This document shows, one piece after another, positions 1-4,655 of a DNA stretch of 12,784 nucleotides (position 1 is the first letter of the stretch; every line of letters starts with the position of its first letter). Source of the DNA: JAZTZP01 sp045637525 (GTDB taxonomy: Bacteria; Bacillota; Clostridia; UBA1381); assembly GCA_045637525.1 (NCBI GenBank), contig JAZTZP010000124.1:1-12784 (forward strand). The letters run 5' to 3'. Position numbers and translations under genes: made by a program. The notes under the pieces were generated by a model. The model was not told the DNA's origin and did no database searches. It saw only the letters and a program-made list of their open reading frames with translations.

Positions 1-22
1 TTGTCGATTTTCTTTCCATAAC

Positions 23-119
23 TTGCGGCGAATTCGCCGCAAATTTCACTCGCATTTATGCGAATTTCACCCAACCATATGGTTGGATTTCACTTTTTGC
101 CTGTGGCAAAAAATTTCAC
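23..119. repeat. Hairpin array 1: four stem-loops joined by ATTTCAC
   Basis: Four perfect stem-loops follow one another, each separated by the identical 7-mer ATTTCAC (43-49, 64-70, 87-93, 113-119). The stems are TTGCGGCG/CGCCGCAA (23-42), TCGCAT/ATGCGA (50-63), CCAACCAT/ATGGTTGG (71-86) and TTTTTGCC/GGCAAAAA (94-112). The same order and spacer recur in the array at 2043-2165 with different stem sequences. The right neighbour is the palindrome at 121-158, which looks like the terminal hairpin of the same element. The left end is probably outside the window. No protein is encoded. On the minus strand the linker reads GTGAAAT. The function is unknown; a non-autonomous mobile element with a selected single-stranded fold is my inference. 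Confidence 0.85.
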
Positions 120-120
120 T

Positions 121-158
121 ATAAATTATAGTTTATCGTAAGATAAACTATAATTTAT
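121..158. repeat. Perfect 17-bp-arm palindrome made of two MITE ends
   Basis: The arms (121-137 and 142-158) are exact reverse complements around the loop GTAA. Each arm contains AATTATAGTTTATC, the terminal inverted repeat of the MITEs at 1946-2366, 3150-3418 and 12446-12735. Both sides are flanked by TA, as in those copies. Its reverse complement, including the TTAC loop, matches the first bases of MITE D at 12446. It directly follows the last ATTTCAC of hairpin array 1, so it is best read as that array's terminal hairpin. It lies only a few bases upstream of the Shine-Dalgarno of the acetyltransferase gene and could influence its transcription or translation. Confidence 0.85.
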
Positions 159-179
159 CATCGGAAAGGAAAAAGCATC

Positions 180-662
180 ATGCAGGAATATCAGTCTTTA
201 TTTCAGGTTCGGGCGGCTCGGTATGAGGATATAGAGAGTATAATGGAAATAACTAAAGAGGCTTTTCGTGAGTATGCGGTTATGGTTGGTTCGGATAAAC
301 TGGACGCACTTGCTGAGACTTATGATGATATAAAGCGTGATATTGACACAAAGCTTGTGCTTATTGCTTTGTCTGATGGTATTCCGGTTGGTGTTGTAAG
401 ACTTGATGTGACCGGTGAAACGGCATATCTGTCACGTTTTGCAGTTAAAGAGGATTGCCGGAATATGGGGATTGGAAAATCTATAATGAGTATGGTAGAC
501 CGTATAATGAAAAAAGGCGGAGTGAAAAGAATTTCACTCCACACCGGGGCTAAGGCTGCTCCGCTTATAAGATTTTATTACGGTCGCGGCTTTTACATAG
601 AATCTACCGATACGTCGAAGGGATATATTCGTGCACTGTTGGTTAAGGATTACGACAGGTAA
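180..662 (+). CDS. GNAT-family N-acetyltransferase
   Basis: A 160-residue cytoplasmic protein with the single-domain GNAT fold, expected to transfer an acetyl group from acetyl-CoA to an amine. The N-terminal part (residues 9-25) shows the usual start of beta-1 and helix-1 (VRAARYEDIESIMEI). The acetyl-CoA-binding motif A is clear at about 87-103, with R94, G97 and G99 in the RxxGxG/A pattern. Motif B follows at 129-138 (LIRFYYGRGF). The length fits a whole single-domain member. ATG 180 is supported by AAAGGA about 9 nt upstream. The acceptor substrate cannot be inferred. The gene overlaps the convergent DUF1294 gene tail to tail by 13 bp, and its transcript probably ends at the terminator at 722-751. 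Its promoter region is occupied by the repeat array, so its native promoter is unclear. Confidence 0.9.
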   Translation: MQEYQSLFQVRAARYEDIESIMEITKEAFREYAVMVGSDKLDALAETYDDIKRDIDTKLVLIALSDGIPVGVVRLDVTGETAYLSRFAVKEDCRNMGIGKSIMSMVDRIMKKGGVKRISLHTGAKAAPLIRFYYGRGFYIESTDTSKGYIRALLVKDYDR

Positions 663-1132
663 ATCCAGAAGCCGAAGAAACCTATCAATGCACTGTAAAC
701 AAGCGATTGAATTATCAGAAACACCGTCACACTGACGGTGAATTTTTTTTTGCGCGTTTTGTGTTTTGAAAAATGCATGCCTATGTAGCTTCCGAGTGCA
801 CCGCCTGTGAATGCGATTTTTAAAAGCTTTGCTTCGCTTATTCGCTCCTGATGCTTTTTTGCTTTTTGTTTGTCGGAGGTATACATATGAAAGGCAAGGA
901 TGTTTGCGATAATCATATATAAAAGAATTATTATAAGCATAGTGAGGCTCAGCTTTTTTATTCCGAGGAATTTTGAAACAGGCGGAAGTACGGGGAAGGT
1001 TTTATAAAACCAGTCCGATAAAGCCTCGCCTATGAAGCTGAAGAATACGCATATATAGTTCCATATAATTATCAGAGCCTGTCCGAAATTATAAAAGAAT
1101 GTTTTAATCATTTCAATAGAATTATCCGACAA
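650..1132 (-). CDS. DUF1294 family membrane protein
   Basis: A small integral membrane protein. With the TTG start proposed here it has 160 residues. Hydrophobic segments lie at about 18-36, 62-80 and 135-158. The DUF1294 signature covers about residues 80-131: a Y..DK..A motif (YTSDKQKA), then RISEAKLL, GGALGSYIGM and a basic HKTRKKKF stretch. The family is widespread and has no established function. The frame stays open further upstream, to 1198, but those codons contain a good promoter (1170-1198). TTG 1130-1132 has an AGGTG Shine-Dalgarno 7 nt before it, so I prefer that start; the next ATG (1109-1111) has no clear ribosome binding site. It converges with and overlaps the acetyltransferase gene by 13 bp. 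Confidence 0.8.
   Translation of the reverse strand: MSDNSIEMIKTFFYNFGQALIIIWNYICVFFSFIGEALSDWFYKTFPVLPPVSKFLGIKKLSLTMLIIILLYMIIANILAFHMYTSDKQKAKKHQERISEAKLLKIAFTGGALGSYIGMHFSKHKTRKKKFTVSVTVFLIIQSLVYSALIGFFGFWIYLS
722..751 (+). terminator. Intrinsic terminator of the acetyltransferase gene, inside the opposing gene
   Basis: A perfect 8-bp stem CACCGTCA/TGACGGTG with loop CAC is followed by AA and nine T residues on the + strand. It lies 60 nt past the acetyltransferase stop codon, and so within the coding sequence of the convergent DUF1294 gene, where the stem encodes part of its last membrane segment region. Confidence 0.85.
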
Positions 1133-1169
1133 ATCATTACACCTCGCTAAAAAAATTCTTCTGATAATA

Positions 1170-1198
1170 AGTATACCACAGTAAATCAAATTTTTCAA
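1170..1198 (-). promoter_or_regulatory. Sigma-A promoter for the DUF1294 gene
   Basis: On the minus strand TTGAAA (1193-1198) is separated by 17 nt from TATACT (1170-1175), with a TG extended -10 element. The predicted transcript would start near 1163, about 30 nt before the proposed TTG start codon. Its position inside the longest possible reading frame argues against the longer start. Confidence 0.7.
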
Positions 1199-1250
1199 GC
1201 GTTTTTAGGTATTTTCTTTGAAATTCATAAAAAAATACTGATGTTTTACA

Positions 1251-1526
1251 TTATTTGTTTAAATAATCATAAACCATTTTTCCGAAAACTGGTTCATTGT
1301 TATCATCTGTTGCAGAAACATACTCACAGTGACCACCATGCATTACCTTTAAATCTATTTTACTCATATCATATTCAAAATGTTTAAGTGTTGCAATCAT
1401 CATCATGGTTTGCTCGTAGCGGCATTCCATGTCATTATCCGATACTATAAAGAGCATCGGAGGATGAGTGGTGCGTGTTCCGACATGATATACAGGTGAA
1501 TAGCATATATCTTTTATAAGATTCAT
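1251..1526 (-). CDS. C-terminal fragment of an alpha/beta hydrolase
   Basis: A 91-residue product resembling only the last third of an alpha/beta hydrolase (carboxylesterase / prolyl-oligopeptidase-like). HPPMLFIVSDNDMECRYEQT (21-40) fits the strand and loop bearing the catalytic Asp (D30 or D32). VMHGGHCEY (61-69) fits the loop with the catalytic His (H66). The oxyanion region and the Gly-X-Ser-X-Gly nucleophile elbow of a full enzyme (usually 250 residues or more) are absent, so hydrolysis is not expected from this piece alone. Its ATG overlaps the stop of the upstream PQ-loop gene (ATGA), and GGAG lies 11 nt before it, so translation by coupling is possible. I see no remnant of the missing N-terminus in the 5' direction; that space is the PQ-loop gene. 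It is most likely a degraded remnant still in frame, less likely a small functional protein. Confidence 0.6.
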   Translation of the reverse strand: MNLIKDICYSPVYHVGTRTTHPPMLFIVSDNDMECRYEQTMMMIATLKHFEYDMSKIDLKVMHGGHCEYVSATDDNNEPVFGKMVYDYLNK

Positions 1527-1822
1527 AATACGCCATTCTCCTTGTCAAGCTTTCTGTTTCTTGCGTACAGGCATAAATCGGTGCCTACCATGATAAGGTT
1601 GAGTACATAGAAGAATAAGACATACCATTTTTCGCCTATTTGCGACATATAAGCTTCGTTTGTAAATTTTGAAGCTATGCCGGCTATGTAGCCGAAGAAG
1701 ATAAGGCATAAGAATGAAAGGCTTTTTCCTTTTGTTGTGCGTGCTTTGTATGATTTCATAACATTAAGCGGCCATGAAAAGCCAAAGCTTACAATCATTG
1801 CGATTTCAAGTAATTCTGACAT
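1523..1822 (-). CDS. PQ-loop / SemiSWEET-like small membrane protein
   Basis: A 99-residue protein with three hydrophobic segments at about 4-22, 34-52 and 65-87. This is the layout and size of a bacterial SemiSWEET half-transporter, which dimerises in the membrane and moves sugars or related solutes. The first segment ends in WPLN (17-20) at the place of the family's PQ motif, followed by a basic loop (KSYKARTTKGKS) and a Ser/Phe-rich second segment, as in PQ-loop proteins. The canonical Gln is replaced, so the exact subfamily and substrate are uncertain. GGAGG lies 7 nt before ATG 1820-1822. The promoter is at 1860-1888. The stop codon overlaps the start of the hydrolase fragment, so both are one transcription unit. 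Confidence 0.7.
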   Translation of the reverse strand: MSELLEIAMIVSFGFSWPLNVMKSYKARTTKGKSLSFLCLIFFGYIAGIASKFTNEAYMSQIGEKWYVLFFYVLNLIMVGTDLCLYARNRKLDKENGVL

Positions 1823-1859
1823 AATTTAATCCTCCGTTTTGTTGGTGTTTTTTTATTCT

Positions 1860-1888
1860 ATTTTATCATATTTTTGCTGTATTGTAAA
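1860..1888 (-). promoter_or_regulatory. Promoter of the PQ-loop gene
   Basis: Reading the minus strand, TTTACA (1883-1888) and TAAAAT (1860-1865) are separated by 17 nt, with TG just upstream of the -10 box. The palindrome at 1903-1934 lies about 15 bp upstream of this -35 box. Confidence 0.65.
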
Positions 1889-1902
1889 TAATTAAATAAA
1901 TT

Positions 1903-1934
1903 ATACTGCTATAACTTGACAGTTATAGCAGTAT
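1903..1934. promoter_or_regulatory. Palindromic operator-like site between divergent promoters
   Basis: ATACTGCTATAACT (1903-1916) and its exact reverse complement (1921-1934) flank the 4-nt centre TGAC. The right half overlaps the -35 box of the + promoter (TTGACA, 1916-1921), and the left half lies just upstream of the minus-strand -35 box. A dimeric repressor bound here would cover the + promoter. No regulator gene lies beside it in the window. As RNA it would be a 14-bp hairpin, but there is no T-tract on either side, so it is not an intrinsic terminator. Confidence 0.7.
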
Positions 1935-1944
1935 GTGATATAAT
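1916..1944 (+). promoter_or_regulatory. Perfect consensus sigma-A promoter reading into MITE A
   Basis: TTGACA (1916-1921) and TATAAT (1939-1944) are separated by exactly 17 nt, with the extended -10 TG at 1936-1937. Transcription would enter MITE A, which begins at 1946. No + strand gene follows until 3602, so the promoter now has no obvious partner. The gene it served may have been displaced. Confidence 0.8.
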
Positions 1945-2011
1945 AAATTATAGTTTATCTGCATAAATTAGTAGGATTTCGATACCGCTTTGCAAGCCTC
2001 CCTTGCCTAAA

Positions 2012-2199
2012 GCAATACTGTCAACTTAAGAAATTTAAATTTGAAATCGCTTGCGATTTCTTCATTAACTTGTAGCGTAAGCTACAAATTTCACCCACAT
2101 TTATGTGGATTTCACCTGTCCGAAAGGACAGATTTCACCTTTTGCTGTCAGGCAAAAGATTTCACTGCAATACTGTAAACGTTAAGTTGACAGTATTGC
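2012..2199. mobile_element. Nested 188-bp miniature element carrying hairpin array 2
   Basis: The ends are perfect 18-bp inverted repeats (GCAATACTGTCAACTTAA at 2012-2029 and its complement at 2182-2199). The 9-bp direct repeat TTGCCTAAA flanks it at 2003-2011 and 2200-2208. Deleting the element and one duplicate restores GCCTCCCTTGCCTAAAGGG, the uninterrupted sequence found in reverse orientation in MITE C (about 3350-3369), which serves as an empty site. The last 33 bp (2167-2199) also fold as a terminal hairpin with GCAATACTGT/ACAGTATTGC arms. There is no coding capacity. The 9-bp duplication differs from the TA of the host MITE, so a different transposase mobilised it. Confidence 0.9.
2043..2165. 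repeat. Hairpin array 2: five stem-loops, four followed by ATTTCAC
   Basis: Stem-loops in order are GAAATCGC/GCGATTTC (2043-2060), TTGTAGC/GCTACAA (2070-2087), CCACAT/ATGTGG (2095-2108), CTGTCC/GGACAG (2116-2131) and CTTTTGC/GCAAAAG (2139-2158). ATTTCAC follows the last four (2088-2094, 2109-2115, 2132-2138, 2159-2165); a degenerate spacer TTCATTAAC follows the first. The last four hairpins correspond one to one with array 1 at 23-119 in order, size and partly in loop sequence (the ATTTAT centre of the second; the TTTTGC/GCAAAA of the fourth). Most stem bases differ while pairing is kept. Confidence 0.88.
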
Positions 2200-2388
2200 T
2201 TGCCTAAAGGGAGGGGGACCGCTTGCGGTGGAGGGATATTAATTTTTCTATGTTTTTACTATATATCCCTCCGTCACAGCTACGCTGTGCCACCTCCCTT
2301 TAGGCAAGGGAGGCTTTAGCAAAGCGTATCGAACGCAGACTGTAAACACGCCGCTAAACTATAATTTATATTTTTGTTAATGTAAAGA

Positions 2389-2505
2389 CATAGAAAAATC
2401 AATATCCCTCCGTCACAGCTACGCTGTGCCACCTCCCTTTAGGCAAGGGAGGCTTCGGCAAAGCGTACCGAATGCAGACTGCAAACACGCAGATAAACTA
2501 TAATT
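2389..2505. mobile_element. Truncated right half of a second MITE
   Basis: From about 2402 to 2505 this repeats the right half of MITE A (2263-2366) at a constant offset of 139 bp with few substitutions, including ATATCCCTCCGTCACAGC and CCCTTTAGGCAAGGGAGGC. It ends in GATAAACTATAATT followed by TA. The left inverted repeat is missing; the upstream neighbour is only the right end of MITE A, so this is a half copy or the product of recombination between copies. Nothing coding is seen between it and 2602. Confidence 0.75.
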
Positions 2506-2601
2506 TAGTGTGGAGTTAAGATTTTCGTCCCATTTTGGCTACGCCTACAATGAATAGACGGTAAAATATACATCCTGAAATAGCTTTATTGATATTTTTA
2601 T

Positions 2602-2874
2602 TTAATTTTTGGAAAAATAGTAATCATGTAATTTATTAAGGTCATCATGAATTTCTGTCATTGTTTGATTTGCTTCCCGGCTGTAATCACATATTACCTC
2701 GACCGCATCCGCTAATACTTTATCTCCGACTCTTGCGGAAAAATCTCTGTTTGAGTCGAATGATTCATAAAGTGCAGCGGATGCGGCATATGTTTTTGCG
2801 ATTAATCTTTGCAAATCAAGTACGTCATTTAAAATATTAAGTAATGATTTAATGTTTGTTTCTGTTTTTTGCAT
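2602..2874 (-). CDS. Small helical protein of unknown function
   Basis: I do not recognise this 90-residue protein. It has no signal peptide, cysteine or membrane segment. It is rich in Asp, Leu, Ala and Asn, with heptad-like hydrophobic spacing over residues 8-40 (IKSLLNILNDVLDLQRLIAK) and 52-85, suggesting a two- or three-helix soluble bundle. The start is strongly supported: AAGGAGG lies 8 nt before ATG 2872-2874. The gene stands alone, with MITE remnants downstream and its own promoter (3060-3088) and a structured leader upstream. The terminator-like hairpin just before the ribosome binding site suggests expression is controlled by read-through. No clear intrinsic terminator is visible downstream. 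Confidence 0.8.
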   Translation of the reverse strand: MQKTETNIKSLLNILNDVLDLQRLIAKTYAASAALYESFDSNRDFSARVGDKVLADAVEVICDYSREANQTMTEIHDDLNKLHDYYFSKN

Positions 2875-2894
2875 TTGTGTTTTCCTCCTTAATT

Positions 2895-2920
2895 AAAAAA
2901 TGCGTAGCCGAAGCTACGCA
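2895..2920 (-). terminator. Leader terminator directly before the ribosome binding site
   Basis: On the minus strand TGCGTAGC/GCTACGCA forms a perfect 8-bp stem closed by the stable tetraloop TTCG (2901-2920), followed at once by six T residues (2895-2900). The Shine-Dalgarno of the 90-residue gene begins only a few bases later. No minus-strand gene lies upstream, so it does not end another gene's transcript. It would attenuate the leader transcript or define the 3' end of a small RNA. Confidence 0.85.
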
Positions 2921-3053
2921 CAAAAAATGCATAGCTCGGATTGCGATATATTTTAATATAATTCAAACTTAACAGCATATTAAAATAGAGCATGCATTTT
3001 TATCGGAAAATAAAAACACTGCTGTTGAATTTGAGTTATTTAAATATATCGCA
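2895..3053 (-). ncRNA. Candidate structured leader RNA / attenuator
   Basis: The predicted transcript starts at the foot of a long imperfect helix. Its 5' arm (3052 to 3020, GCGATATATTT...CAACAGCA) pairs with 2977 to 2943 (TGCTGTTAAG...AAATATATCGC) in roughly 28 base pairs with a few mismatches and one short internal asymmetry. The enclosed 42 nt hold a small hairpin, TTTTTAT/ATAAAAA. Next comes GCTATGCA (2928-2935), which can pair fully (one G-U) with TGCGTAGC (2913-2920), the 5' arm of the terminator. The two pairings exclude each other, as in an antiterminator/terminator switch. I cannot match it to a known riboswitch or T-box. An independent small RNA is the alternative reading. Confidence 0.55.
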
Positions 3054-3059
3054 CTTATG

Positions 3060-3088
3060 ATTATATCACATTGCTTTTTAAATTACAA
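3060..3088 (-). promoter_or_regulatory. Strong promoter of the leader and the 90-residue gene
   Basis: On the minus strand TTGTAA (3083-3088) lies 17 nt upstream of TATAAT (3060-3065), with TG one base before the -10 box. The expected start near 3053 coincides with the first base pair of the long leader helix. Confidence 0.75.
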
Positions 3089-3149
3089 TATGCAATATAA
3101 ACAAAAACACGGGTTTTTAATGAGTTGATTTTTTATGAATAAAATTACA

Positions 3150-3418
3150 AATTATAGTTTATAGGCGTGTTTGCAGTAGGATTTCGGTACGCTTTGCAAA
3201 TAGGCTCCCTTGTGTAACACCCCAGGGTGGCTTCTCTTGACGAAAGTCAATTCACCTCCAGGGAGCTGTCGCTGAAAGCGACTGAGGGATTGTCTTTCAA
3301 TAAATCAACATATTTGAGGAACAATCCCTCCACCGCAAGCGGTCCCCCTCCCTTTAGGCAAGGGAGGCTTGCAAAGCGTACCGAACGCAGACTGTAAACA
3401 CGCCTATAAACTATAATT
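3150..3418. mobile_element. MITE C (269 bp)
   Basis: The terminal inverted repeats begin AATTATAGTTTATAGGC (3150-3166) and match the right end. They are followed by a longer imperfect complement covering GTGTTTGCAG and GGTACGCTTTGCAA on the left and TTGCAAAGCGTACC and CTGTAAACAC on the right. TA follows the right end; the left flank is CA. The right half carries the same CCCTTTAGGCAAGGGAGGC block as the other copies. The left half holds a TAACACCCCAGGGTGGCTTC tract shared with MITE D, so copies are mosaics. It encodes no protein. It separates the 90-residue gene's promoter from the operon promoter. Confidence 0.8.
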
Positions 3419-3420
3419 TA

Positions 3421-3601
3421 TATAACTGAATATAAATTTTTACTTTGTAAATTATAATATTAAAAAAATATTACAAAAAAATGCTATTAAAATAGAGAAA
3501 AAGCATATTGACGGCAAATACTTGTGTGTGGTAAAATTATAGTATAATAGGATAGTAGGCAATAAATGGGAGTTTGAAGTTAATTAAAGGGAGGTGCTGC
3601 G
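3421..3601 (+). promoter_or_regulatory. Upstream region and likely promoter of the SLH operon
   Basis: This A+T-rich stretch holds no gene. The best promoter is TTGACG (3508-3513), 18 nt before TAAAAT (3532-3537). A perfect TATAAT at 3543-3548 is 29 nt from that -35 box and would need another upstream element. ATGCT (3481-3485) and AGCAT (3502-3506) form a small inverted repeat just before the -35 box and could be part of a regulator site. The ribosome binding site GGGAGG (3589-3594) serves the GTG start at 3602. Confidence 0.5.
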
Positions 3602-4654
3602 GTGTTAGGAGTTATGTTAGTCGATGACGATTCAGTTGTAAGACGCGGGCTCAAAGAGTTGATAAAATGGGAAGAACTCGGAGCAAGCGTTGTAGCTTGT
3701 GCTGCTAATGGTATTGAGGCTATGGAACTTTTAAAAGAGCATCAGATTGATTTAGTCATATCGGATATAAAAATGCCTGAGATGAACGGATTGCATCTTG
3801 CAGAGTATATATATAAAAATCTGCCTAATACGAAGGTTATTTTGCTCAGCGCATACGGCGAGTTTGAGTATGCAAAACTGGCAGTACAGTATGATGTAAT
3901 GGCATATCTTTTAAAGCCGATAAGCAGAAAGTCGATTAACGAGCTGTCTGAACTGATCAGGACCGAGGCTGTTGAGAGGGAACGGTATTTTGAAATAAAA
4001 AAACTTATGCATTCAAAGGAATTTAAAGACCGTATAATAAACAGCGTGAATGACAATGATACTGCACTTATGAACTCGATTATAGAAATTGAGGATAATT
4101 ACAGAACTTCCGATATGAATGCAATAAGAGAATATTATTCAAAGGTTATAGACGTTATATTTGAAACCGTTCATCCGAAAGTAATCGGTGGCGAGGATAA
4201 GGAAGAGATTATAGAAGCAGTATTTCGGACAGGTGATTTTGAAAGCCTGAAGAAGTATGTATTTGAGAAAGTAAACAGTATAATTCATCTCAGAAATATT
4301 AGCGGTTCAAACAATGTGCATATGTTTGCTGAATATATAGCGCATTATATACTGTCTAATTACAAAAAGAGTAATATAAACGTGGAAAGTGTGGCAAACG
4401 AGTTTAAGGTAACGACAACCTATCTCGGATATATTTTTAAAAAAGAAATCGGGATCCCGATTTCGCAGTATATCATACAGCTGAAAATGAAGGAAGCCGC
4501 AAGACTTCTTTTAGAAACTGATTTGTTTGTAAAAGACATTGCAGAGGCTGTCGGATATAACGACATTAACTTTTTTATAAGGCGTTTTAAAAAGGAATAC
4601 GGGTGTTCGCCTATGAAGTATAAAACTGATGAGAAAGAAAGGAGCAACAAATAA
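3602..4654 (+). CDS. Response regulator, receiver plus AraC-type DNA-binding domain (YesN-like)
   Basis: A 350-residue cytoplasmic transcription factor of the YesN type. The receiver domain spans about 1-120: acidic pocket D8-D10, phospho-acceptor D55 (LVISDIKMPEMNG), switch Ser83 (LLSAYGE) and conserved K105 (LLKPIS). A poorly conserved helical linker covers about 120-245. The C-terminal AraC-type double helix-turn-helix spans about 250-345, with VESVANEFKVTTTYLGYIFK and the second-motif hallmark IAEAVGYNDINFFIRRFKKE then GCSPMKY. All key residues of both domains are present. The start is GTG, chosen because GGGAGG lies 7 nt upstream. Such regulators are normally paired with a YesM-like histidine kinase and control carbohydrate uptake or degradation; no kinase is in the window. 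It is one base from the next gene, so it likely regulates the operon it heads. Confidence 0.9.
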   Translation: MLGVMLVDDDSVVRRGLKELIKWEELGASVVACAANGIEAMELLKEHQIDLVISDIKMPEMNGLHLAEYIYKNLPNTKVILLSAYGEFEYAKLAVQYDVMAYLLKPISRKSINELSELIRTEAVERERYFEIKKLMHSKEFKDRIINSVNDNDTALMNSIIEIEDNYRTSDMNAIREYYSKVIDVIFETVHPKVIGGEDKEEIIEAVFRTGDFESLKKYVFEKVNSIIHLRNISGSNNVHMFAEYIAHYILSNYKKSNINVESVANEFKVTTTYLGYIFKKEIGIPISQYIIQLKMKEAARLLLETDLFVKDIAEAVGYNDINFFIRRFKKEYGCSPMKYKTDEKERSNK

Positions 4655-4655
4655 T

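Larger units (their letters stand above)
1946..2366. mobile_element. MITE A (TA-flanked), interrupted by a nested element
   Basis: The left end AATTATAGTTTATC (1946-1959) is matched imperfectly by the right end, which stops in CTATAATT (2359-2366). TA lies on both sides (1944-1945 and 2367-2368), as expected for a TA target duplication. Inside are long complementary arms: GCCTCCCTTGCCTAAAGGG on the left (split by the nested insertion) and CCCTTTAGGCAAGGGAGGC on the right, plus small hairpins such as ACCGCTTGCGGT and CACAGCTACGCTGTG. It encodes no transposase, so mobilisation in trans would be needed. Without the nested 188-bp element and one 9-bp duplicate it would be about 224 bp. A TA target recalls the IS630/Tc1-mariner group; that assignment is inference. 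Confidence 0.8.

Noticed and set aside
23..119. CRISPR-like array
   Set aside because: The constant part is only 7 nt and the variable parts are self-complementary hairpins of changing length, not spacers; no cas genes are present.
121..158. Promoter of the acetyltransferase from the TATAAT in the repeat end (149-154)
   Set aside because: No acceptable -35 box lies 16-18 nt upstream and the transcript would start almost at the Shine-Dalgarno.
1199..1250. Terminator after the hydrolase fragment (ATGT/ACAT then T-run on the minus strand)
   Set aside because: The stem is only 4-5 A+T-rich base pairs, too weak to call.
1903..1934. Intrinsic terminator for the PQ-loop unit or MITE A
   Set aside because: The palindrome has no T-tract on either side and sits upstream, not downstream, of genes; its overlap with -35 fits an operator better.
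2895..3053. Known T-box or common metabolite riboswitch
   Set aside because: I found no T-box-like sequence or core of a familiar riboswitch class; most of the leader is one long A+U-rich helix.
2980..3497. Shared ATTAAAATAGAG at 2980-2991 and 3486-3497 as a regulatory motif
   Set aside because: It is twelve A+T-rich bases in A+T-rich DNA and only two copies; chance cannot be excluded.
3508..3548. TTGACG with the perfect TATAAT at 3543 as one promoter
   Set aside because: The spacer would be 29 nt; TAAAAT at 3532 gives 18 nt.
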